Shown here: positions 55,357 through 64,000 of the stretch, piece by piece
Numbering within the stretch: the first letter of the stretch is position 1
Layout of the letters: the number at the start of each line of letters is the position of its first letter
Origin: Saccharopolyspora thermophila
GTDB lineage: Bacteria; Actinomycetota; Actinomycetes; Mycobacteriales; Pseudonocardiaceae
Direction: 5' to 3'
Assembly (NCBI RefSeq): GCF_014646075.1
Contig: NZ_BMMT01000021.1
Location: 1-64,000, forward strand
Length of the DNA stretch: 64,000 nt
The notes under the pieces: model-generated
Database searches by the model: none
Told to the model about the DNA's origin: nothing
Seen by the model: the letters and a program-made list of their open reading frames with translations, nothing else
Program-made: the position numbers and the translations under genes

Positions 55357-56631
55357 GTGCCCGCATGGCGGATTCGCGACTTCCACGACGACGACCTTGA
55401 CCAGGCCATCCACATCTGGGATCAGAGCCGCGAGGGCGTCGACCCGGTCTTCTCGGCGGCCGAGGTGATCGCCATGGCCCGGTCCGGGCACCCCGCCCTG
55501 GTCGCCGCCGTGGGTCGCGACGTCGTGGGGATGGCGGTGGCGCGTGTGGAGGGCGAGCGCGCGTGGCTCGCGCTGTTCGCGCTGGACTCGCGCTGGCGCA
55601 ACCGCGGCATCGGCAGCGCCCTGCTCGCGGAGCTGGAGAAGAAGCTGGTGTCCGCGGGCGTCCACCGCGTCTGCAGTCTCGTGCCCGAAGGGGCCGCCGG
55701 TTTCCGGGCGATGCAGAACTCCGGCTACCGGCCCCGGACCGGCCTGACCTACTTCGAGAAGGTGCAGCACCTCGCCCCGGCCGAGGTCAGCGTCCTCGAC
55801 GAGCTCGGCGGCCGGTTGCTGCCCGCCGGGCAGTGGGAGGTGCTGGCGGGCATGGAACGGGAGAAGGACATCATCGAACGCCGCATCGTGCTGCCGCTGT
55901 CGCATCCGGAACGTGCGGAACGGCACGGGGTGCGCCCGCCCAAGGCCGTGGTGCTGTTCGGCCCTCCGGGAACGGGCAAGACCAGCTTCGCCAAGGCGAT
56001 CGCGTCCCGGCTCATGTGGCCGTTCGTGGAGCTGTTTCCGTCCCGGCTGGCCGCGGCCTCCCCCGACGGGCTCGCGGCCTCGTTGCGCGCGACCTTCGCC
56101 GAGCTGGAGGAGCTCGACGATCTGGTTCTGTTCATCGACGAGGTCGAGGAGATCGCGGGGGCCCGCTCCACGCCCGCGGCGGGCCCGGCCCACGGCGTCA
56201 CCAACGAGCTGCTCAAGCTCATCCCGGGCTTCCGCGAGCACGACAACCGGCTGCTGGTCTGCGCCACGAACTCGGTCGGCTCGCTGGATCCGGCGTTCCT
56301 GCGGCCTGGCCGCTTCGACTACGTGATCCCGGTGGGCCCACCGGACCCGCCGGCCCGCCGCGCCATCTGGCGCCGCTACCTCGGGCCGGCGTGCGACTCG
56401 GTCGACGTCGACGCCCTGGTCGAGCGCACCGAGCTGTTCACGCCCGCCGACATCGAGTTCGCCGCCCGCAAGGGCGCCCAGGCCGCCTTCGAACGCGAGC
56501 TATTGGACGCGGACAGGCGAACGGCGACCACCGAGGACTACCTGCAGGCGATCGCGGAGACCAGGCCCACCCTGACCCCCGCGGCGATCTCGGACTTCGA
56601 GCGGGACATCGACACCTACACCCGCCTGTGA
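55357..56631 (+). CDS. GNAT acetyltransferase-AAA+ ATPase fusion
   Basis: A 424-aa two-domain protein. Residues about 5-145 are a GNAT N-acetyltransferase (ALDSRWRNRGIGSALLAELE holds the acetyl-CoA pyrophosphate-binding loop R/Q-x-x-G-x-G/A). Residues about 165-420 are an AAA+ ATPase: Walker A FGPPGTGKTSF (near 200), Walker B LVLFIDEVEEI (near 260), arginine-finger region FLRPGRFDYV. The GTG start follows GGAGGG. AAA+ plus acetyltransferase suggests ATP-driven remodelling of a client coupled to lysine acetylation; Acs of the same island is a known type of acetylation target, but a link is conjecture. Confidence 0.85.
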   Translation: MPAWRIRDFHDDDLDQAIHIWDQSREGVDPVFSAAEVIAMARSGHPALVAAVGRDVVGMAVARVEGERAWLALFALDSRWRNRGIGSALLAELEKKLVSAGVHRVCSLVPEGAAGFRAMQNSGYRPRTGLTYFEKVQHLAPAEVSVLDELGGRLLPAGQWEVLAGMEREKDIIERRIVLPLSHPERAERHGVRPPKAVVLFGPPGTGKTSFAKAIASRLMWPFVELFPSRLAAASPDGLAASLRATFAELEELDDLVLFIDEVEEIAGARSTPAAGPAHGVTNELLKLIPGFREHDNRLLVCATNSVGSLDPAFLRPGRFDYVIPVGPPDPPARRAIWRRYLGPACDSVDVDALVERTELFTPADIEFAARKGAQAAFERELLDADRRTATTEDYLQAIAETRPTLTPAAISDFERDIDTYTRL

Positions 56632-56697
56632 CGTCCCCAGGGGTGCTGCGACGTCCAGGGCGTCGACCGCACGCTGACGCCCGGTAGCCTGGCGCCC

Positions 56698-57495
56698 GTG
56701 CAAGATTCGGGCGAGCATCCGTCGTTCACCCTCGCGTACGTGCCGGGAGTGACGCCGGACAAGTGGGTGCGGAAGTGGGGCGAGCGGGTGCCCGAGGTCC
56801 CGCTCACCCTGGTCCAGGTGCCCGCCGCCGGAGCGGCCGACGTGGTGCGGGATGGCGCGGCCGACGCCGTGCTCCTCCGGCTGCCGACCGACCGCACGGG
56901 CCTGCACGCGATCCCGCTCTACACCGAGACGACCGTCGTCGTGGTCCCGAAGGACCACGTGGTGACCGCGGCCGACGAGGTCTCGCCCGACGACCTGGCC
57001 GACGAGGTCGTGCTGCATCCGCTCGACGACACCCTGGACTGGGAACGACCGCCCGGACAGCCGGCGATCGAGCGCCCGGCCACCACCGGCGATGCCATCG
57101 AACTGGTGGCGGCCGGGGTGGGGCTGCTCATCGTCCCGCAGTCGCTGGCCCGCCTGCACCACCGCCGGGACCTCACCTACCGTCCGGTCTCGGCCGTCCC
57201 GCAGTCCCGGGTCGCGCTGTCGTGGCTGGAGGACGAGACCACGGATCTGATGGAGCAGTTCATCGGAATCGTCCGCGGACGCACCGTCAACAGCACCCGC
57301 TGCCGCCCACCCACCCCGGCAAGAACCAAACGCCCCGACGACGGAACCCCCACCCGCAAGGCAACCAACAGCAAGGCAACCGCCCGCAAGACGACCAGCA
57401 GCAACCGGCACCGGACCCCACATGAGCGTGCCGCCCGGCGACGCCTATCCCCGCCCCGCAGGGGCGGCAACCGAAAACCCCGACGCCGCCCATAG
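56698..57495 (+). CDS. LysR effector-domain protein with basic tail, no HTH
   Basis: A 265-aa protein whose residues 1-195 match the effector-binding domain of LysR-type regulators (FTLAYVPGVTPDKWV, the DAVLLRLP strand, TETTVVVVPKDH, and AAGVGLLIVPQSLA) but which starts directly at that domain: there is no helix-turn-helix. Residues about 200-265 are an Arg/Lys/Pro/Thr-rich tail resembling histone H1-like or AT-hook-rich extensions. The GTG start is given by the domain beginning. Variants like this occur in actinomycetes; function unknown, perhaps ligand-dependent DNA or RNA contact through the tail. Confidence 0.75.
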   Translation: MQDSGEHPSFTLAYVPGVTPDKWVRKWGERVPEVPLTLVQVPAAGAADVVRDGAADAVLLRLPTDRTGLHAIPLYTETTVVVVPKDHVVTAADEVSPDDLADEVVLHPLDDTLDWERPPGQPAIERPATTGDAIELVAAGVGLLIVPQSLARLHHRRDLTYRPVSAVPQSRVALSWLEDETTDLMEQFIGIVRGRTVNSTRCRPPTPARTKRPDDGTPTRKATNSKATARKTTSSNRHRTPHERAARRRLSPPRRGGNRKPRRRP

Positions 57496-57692
57496 CGCGC
57501 CCCACAACAACCGCCCCATTGGCGCCCGAGTCTCCAGATTTGCCTACATTTGCGAGGATCATCCCTCCGGGGCGCTCGGTGATCGGCATCGCCTTGGGTG
57601 GCGGAGTGTGGTACCAGGGAGCGACCGGGGCGTTTGCGGGGCGGGGCTGGCGCTTTGGCACCTCGCTCCAGCGGGCGGGGAGGGGTGTCGGG

Positions 57693-58514
57693 ATGGTGGG
57701 GATGCGGCTTCGGTTGGTGGTTTCGTTGGTGGGCGCCGCCGTCCTGGCGGCTGCCGGCTCCGCTTCGGCGGCGCCGGGCTGGACGGGCGCGGCGAACGCG
57801 ACCGTGCATCCGGGGGTGCGGACCATGACCAACTCCGCGCAGTGCACGGCGAACTTCGTGTTCCGGGGCGGCTCGAAGGTGTACCTCGGGCAGGCCGCGC
57901 ACTGCGCGACCACCGGCGACACCAGCCAGACCAACGGGTGCACCTCGCCGTCGCTGCCCCTCGGCACCCAGGTCCAGATCGCCGGGGCGAGCCGGCCGGG
58001 CGTGCTGGTCTACAGCTCGTGGCTGGCCATGCAGGCCGCCCGGGAGACCGACGCCAACGCCTGCGCACACAACGATTTCGCGCTGGTCGAACTCGACGCG
58101 TCCGATCTCGGCAGGGTCAACCCGAGCATCCCGTTCTGGGGTGGTCCCAGCGGGCTGAACACCGAGGGACTGCGGCAGGGCGAGGCCGTCGCAACCTACG
58201 GCAGCTCGCTGGGGGGCGGAACCGGTGTCGTCAACGCCAAGCAGGGCACCGCCCAGGACGACACCGACGGCGGCTGGAACCACACCATCGTCACTTCCAC
58301 CCCGGGCATCCCGGGCGACTCCGGCAGCGCCGTCCTGGACTCCGCAGGCCGCGCGGTGGGGGTCCTGTCGACCCTGAACCTCTCCGGGGGCGGCAGCAAC
58401 GGGGCCGGCGATCTCTCCCGCGAACTGGCCTACCTGCGCACCCACTCCTCGCTCCGCAACGTCTCGCTGGTGACCGGCACCGAGCACTTCCGCGGCTCGC
58501 AGGCACTCTGGTAA
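57693..58514 (+). CDS. Secreted trypsin-like serine protease
   Basis: A 273-aa chymotrypsin-fold protease: Sec signal peptide (MRLRLVVSLVGAAVLAA core, ASA cleavage), catalytic His in GQAAHCA (near residue 70), Asp in HNDFALVEL (near 127) and Ser in GIPGDSGSAV (near 209). Two cysteines flank the His. The ATG at 57693 follows GGGGAGGGG; a second ATG three codons on is possible. The substrate is unknown. Confidence 0.85.
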   Translation: MVGMRLRLVVSLVGAAVLAAAGSASAAPGWTGAANATVHPGVRTMTNSAQCTANFVFRGGSKVYLGQAAHCATTGDTSQTNGCTSPSLPLGTQVQIAGASRPGVLVYSSWLAMQAARETDANACAHNDFALVELDASDLGRVNPSIPFWGGPSGLNTEGLRQGEAVATYGSSLGGGTGVVNAKQGTAQDDTDGGWNHTIVTSTPGIPGDSGSAVLDSAGRAVGVLSTLNLSGGGSNGAGDLSRELAYLRTHSSLRNVSLVTGTEHFRGSQALW

Positions 58515-58581
58515 CACCAGCGCCGGCATCGTCGCGGTGTGTCACGCCGCGACTGCCCGGGAGTAACGGGTCCGGAAGCAT

Positions 58582-58603
58582 ACTTGATTAGTTCCAGAAA
58601 ATC
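58582..58603 (+). promoter_or_regulatory. AT-rich FurA-box-like promoter element
   Basis: The stretch around TTGATTAGTTCCAGAAAA (58584-58601) is strikingly AT-rich for this genome and resembles the AT-rich FurA operator before mycobacterial furA. It ends about 18 bases before the furA start, the spacing expected for a leaderless transcript. Confidence 0.55.
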
Positions 58604-58619
58604 CGCCAGACTGCCGCGC

Positions 58620-61308
<2,689 letters not shown>

Positions 61309-61323
61309 TCCCGGCCTGTCCGA

Positions 61324-61356
61324 GCGAGACCCCGTCCCACCAGGGCGGGGTCTCGC
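61324..61356 (+). terminator. Rho-independent terminator of furA-katG
   Basis: GCGAGACCCCG (61324-61334) and CGGGGTCTCGC (61346-61356) form a perfect 11-base stem; the loop itself pairs CCC with GGG. CGTTT follows. It starts 15 bases after the katG stop. Confidence 0.88.
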
Positions 61357-61510
61357 CGTTTCCGGGGGCCGCCGGTCCACGCGGCCCGCTGTCGCACGCG
61401 TGTTCCACTCGGCGATCCGGGGTCTTTGGGCTCTGGAACACGCATTCCGGTGCGCGCACGGTCAAGTTCGACCGAGGGGGCCGGCGACGCGTCACGGGGA
61501 GACGGGATTC

Positions 61511-61915
61511 ATGGCAACTCATGGAGCACGACGCACCGGCTGGGCGGTGTGGCTGTACTTCGCGGCCGCCGTCCTGCTGGTGGTCGGCATCATCCAGGTC
61601 GTCAACGGCATCACCACCTTTGCCCGTTCGGGGACGACGTTGGTGACCTCGGCCGGTTCGGCAGTGCAGATCAGCTACACCGGCATCGGCTGGAGCTTTG
61701 TGATCACGGGCGTGGTACTGGGCGCCATCGGGGTGGGGCTGTTCCGGGGGCGGACCTGGGCGCGTACGCTCGGCATCGTTCTCGCGCTGATCAGCGTGCT
61801 GGTGAATCTCGCCTTCTTCGCGGCCTCCCCGCTGTGGTCGGCCGTGGTCATCGTGCTCGACGTGGTCGTGATCTACGCGCTGGCCGCGCACGGCGCGGAA
61901 CTGTCCCGCCGATAG
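61511..61915 (+). CDS. Small four-helix membrane protein (DUF7144-like)
   Basis: A 134-aa protein with four hydrophobic segments (about residues 11-33, 57-78, 83-103, 107-128) and the pattern GWAVWLYFAAAVLLVVGIIQ, VVNGI, FRGRTWAR seen in actinomycete DUF7144 proteins. The function is unknown. ATG 61511 is the first start before the first membrane segment. It is probably transcribed on its own or with the next gene 72 bases downstream. Confidence 0.75.
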   Translation: MATHGARRTGWAVWLYFAAAVLLVVGIIQVVNGITTFARSGTTLVTSAGSAVQISYTGIGWSFVITGVVLGAIGVGLFRGRTWARTLGIVLALISVLVNLAFFAASPLWSAVVIVLDVVVIYALAAHGAELSRR

Positions 61916-61987
61916 CGCGAGCGGCCGCCGGGCGCGGCCCGCAGCCACGGCTCGGACCGCAGGCGACAGCGGCGAGGGAGGTGTGGC

Positions 61988-62623
61988 GTGAACCTACAGA
62001 TCCTGCCACTGGCCATCACCATGCTCGCCGGACCGCAGATCATGTCCGCGATCGTGTTCGTGACCACGGCGCGCCCGGTACGCGTGTCCGTGGCGTTCCT
62101 GCTCGGCGTGCTCGTGGCGACGACCGCGGGTGTGCTCGTCGCGCGCGGACTGGCCGCCCTGCTGGGCAGCGCGGTCCCGCTCGACGGCGAGTCGCAGACG
62201 GCCAGCACCCTGGGCAAGGCCATCCAGATCGCTCTCATTGCCCTGTTGGCGTTGGGTGCGCTGAAGAACTACCTGGGGCGCAAGACGGCGGAGCCGCCCG
62301 AGTGGCTCGGCACCCTGCTCTCGGCAACCGGGGCCACTGCGTTCCGGACCGGTCTGTTGGTCATCCTGGCGATGCCGTCGGACATCGTGATCATGCTGAC
62401 CGTCGGCATGAACCTGCAGAGCCACCGCAGCGGTGTGGGTGCCGCGATCCCCTTCATCGCGGCGACCGCGCTGGTCGCGGCCCTGCCGCTGCTGCTCTAC
62501 CTGGTGTTCCACAAGCGCGCGATCACGGCCATGCCGAAGGTCCGGGACTGGATGAACACCCACAGCTGGCTGGTCAACATCACCGTCTGCGGCATCTTCA
62601 TCCTCATCATCGCCAGCGGCTAG
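61988..62623 (+). CDS. GAP/Sap-family membrane protein
   Basis: A 211-aa membrane protein with six hydrophobic segments and the motif LGALKNYLGR between helices three and four, as in the GAP (Sap, sulfolipid-addressing) family, which is related to LysE-type exporters and linked in mycobacteria to movement of glycolipids. The GTG start follows GGGAGG. The cargo is unknown. Confidence 0.75.
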   Translation: MNLQILPLAITMLAGPQIMSAIVFVTTARPVRVSVAFLLGVLVATTAGVLVARGLAALLGSAVPLDGESQTASTLGKAIQIALIALLALGALKNYLGRKTAEPPEWLGTLLSATGATAFRTGLLVILAMPSDIVIMLTVGMNLQSHRSGVGAAIPFIAATALVAALPLLLYLVFHKRAITAMPKVRDWMNTHSWLVNITVCGIFILIIASG

Positions 62624-62646
62624 CTGTCCTGGCCGCGGTCGCGGAG

Positions 62647-63021
62647 TCACCGTTGCCGCTTCGTCTCCCGGGCCGTGTCCCGGAACTCGTCGAACTTGTC
62701 CTTCGCCGCGTCGAGCACTCCCTTGGTCTTGCCGCGGGCGCCGCTTTCCACCATGCCTTCGGTCAGGTCCGTCAGGTCCTTGCCCTTCGCGTCCAGGTCC
62801 AACCTGTTCGTCGCTTCGGCGAACCGCAGGTAGGTGTCCACACTGGCCACGACGATGCGGGCGTCGATCGTGATCAACTCGATGCCCACGAGCGAGACGC
62901 GGATGAACGCGTCGATGACCAGACCCTTGTCCAGGATGGTGCCGACCACGTCCGCGAGCGTGCTCGCGGATCCCCGCTGCACAGCAGATCCGCCGCCCTG
63001 GGGCCTGCTCGGGACCGTCAT
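62647..63021 (-). CDS. GvpA/GvpJ-family gas-vesicle-like protein
   Basis: A 124-aa protein with a GvpA core (residues about 20-80: [46 protein letters not shown]) and an added charged, helical tail of about 45 residues. The ATG follows GGAGAAGGTGAG. No other gas-vesicle gene (gvpFGKLNO) is nearby in the window, so it is unlikely to build vesicles alone here. Confidence 0.88.
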   Translation of the reverse strand: MTVPSRPQGGGSAVQRGSASTLADVVGTILDKGLVIDAFIRVSLVGIELITIDARIVVASVDTYLRFAEATNRLDLDAKGKDLTDLTEGMVESGARGKTKGVLDAAKDKFDEFRDTARETKRQR

Positions 63022-63423
63022 GCGCTCACCTTCTCCGGATTCGCGGCTTTGGCAGATCGCCCGCAATGGCCGCCCGGTGGCCGCCGACACATTCGCGGCC
63101 GCGCACGATTCACCCGCAACAGACGCAACTCTTGTGTGCACGTGCGCTTCTCGAGGAATTCCTTCCACAGTCCGACGGGCTCGATTCGGGGCTACCCACC
63201 CACCAGGACGAGCAACCCTTGATGTCGTGACCCGAAGAGCGGCGCGACGACCCGACACGGTGCAGGCGCGCGCACTCGCGTCCACAATCGGCACTGTCGC
63301 GTGAACTTCGCCGGGTAATCACCACTCGATCAGGTGGGGCTCGAGTAGCTGCGCACAACTGGGTGTGGTTAGAACCGCAGAGACCTGTCAGCGCAGCTTC
63401 TTCGCCAGAACTCGGGGTGGTAC
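63022..63423. other. Intergenic gap, nothing recognised
   Basis: About 400 bases between two divergent genes. It must hold their promoters, but I see no clear inverted repeat, RNA gene or small coding sequence with a ribosome site. Confidence 0.5.
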
Positions 63424-63966
63424 GTGCCGAAGTCAAGACACCGGGCTCCCTCCGCCGGCCCGAAGAGATGGATGGCCTGGGGCGGCGCCGCTGTCGCCGT
63501 GCCCGCGCTGCTCGCCGCGTTCCCGGGTGCGGGCGTCGGCCCCGCGACGGGGACGTTCGTTGTGCTCGAGATGTGTTTCCTCGCGGGCGCCGTGTCGAAT
63601 GCCTGGCTGCTGTCAAGACCGCCGCTTCGGCGCGGAGGGCACCTCGTTCTCCCGATGGTGCGCCGACCGGACGCCGTGGAGATCGTCGCCCCGCCGCGGC
63701 GGGGAACCGACGCGAAGTCCTCGAACGCCGGTGGACCGGTGCCGAAGCAGACCCGGATCGCCGCCGAGTTCACCAGGTTCAGCACGACCGGAGCAACGTT
63801 GCAGGTCACGATCGTGACCGTGGCCGACCAGCGCCAGCCGGACCCCGCCGTCGGTGATCTCACCGGCGCGTTGTTCGCGGAGCTGCGGCAGGTCGTGCCC
63901 GCGGCCGTGGAGGTCGGGGCCGATCGGTATGGGCTGGGCCGGACAGCGGGTTCCGATTGCGGCTGA
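63424..63966 (+). CDS. Hypothetical membrane protein
   Basis: A 180-aa frame with two hydrophobic segments (about residues 17-37 and 42-62) after a basic start, then a cytosolic or external domain with strands (ATLQVTIVTVADQ). I do not recognise it. The GTG start is uncertain, and the opposite strand also has a long frame, so coding status is only moderately supported. Confidence 0.45.
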   Translation: MPKSRHRAPSAGPKRWMAWGGAAVAVPALLAAFPGAGVGPATGTFVVLEMCFLAGAVSNAWLLSRPPLRRGGHLVLPMVRRPDAVEIVAPPRRGTDAKSSNAGGPVPKQTRIAAEFTRFSTTGATLQVTIVTVADQRQPDPAVGDLTGALFAELRQVVPAAVEVGADRYGLGRTAGSDCG

Positions 63967-64000
63967 TGGTCAACTGGATGCCTGGTGGCATGGGGCGGGA

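Noticed and set aside
63369..63863. 164-aa minus-strand frame near the right edge
   Set aside because: No ribosome site or family pattern; the plus-strand frame with two hydrophobic segments is slightly better supported.

Overview
The window is high-GC, densely coded actinomycete DNA. It carries LAL and NB-ARC/TPR regulators, an ESX-type (type VII) secretion locus, a complete mycofactocin cluster and a furA-katG pair, and GTG/TTG starts with overlapping stop/start codons are frequent. This gene set points to a Pseudonocardiaceae-like organism (Saccharopolyspora or Amycolatopsis type); that is an inference from gene content, not a database match.

Layout. (1) 1-8.6 kb: the 3' part of an NB-ARC/TPR regulator, a STAS anti-sigma antagonist, a divergent IclR regulator and 3-oxoacid CoA-transferase pair, an S4 RNA-binding protein, a LAL regulator and an atypical OmpR-type regulator. 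(2) 8.6-29 kb, almost all on the minus strand: a second LAL regulator, then a type VII secretion locus. Read in the direction of transcription it runs: two WXG100 proteins, a 250-aa protein of unknown family, a 1004-aa WXG100/proline-repeat protein, EccC, EccD, EccB, an 855-aa cytosolic protein whose C-terminus looks like a degenerate ADP-ribosyltransferase fold, and a beta-helix/EccA/pseudo-EccA fusion. Mycosin and EccE are not present in the window. (3) 29-34.5 kb: a CAP-domain protein, a membrane-anchored beta-propeller protein, a two-component system, a LuxR-type regulator without a phosphoacceptor, and a small secreted protein. (4) 34.6-57.5 kb: an alcohol-oxidation island. The minus-strand operon mftA-B-C-E-SDR-F-D makes the redox cofactor mycofactocin. 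It diverges from the NDMA-dependent methanol dehydrogenase gene, which is followed by a MoxR ATPase, a VWA protein and a probable mycofactocin-glycan methyltransferase. Facing these is an operon of iron-type alcohol dehydrogenase, GAF sensor kinase and LuxR response regulator. Next come acetyl-CoA synthetase, a DUF779 protein and an aldehyde dehydrogenase, with a divergent GAF regulator, a GNAT-AAA+ fusion and a LysR-effector-domain protein. Together they can take an alcohol to aldehyde, acid and acetyl-CoA. (5) 57.7-64 kb: a secreted serine protease, furA-katG, two small membrane proteins, a lone GvpA-family protein and a hypothetical protein.

Regulation visible in the sequence: an 18-bp inverted repeat centred on CGATCG occurs twice between mftA and the methanol dehydrogenase gene and once upstream of the alcohol dehydrogenase/two-component operon. 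This suggests one regulator, most simply the local LuxR response regulator, controls both cofactor and enzyme. Other palindromes lie at the divergent aldehyde dehydrogenase/GAF-regulator promoter, in front of the IclR gene, and upstream of a decayed secreted-protein start near 6.1 kb. Several perfect hairpins mark likely terminators.
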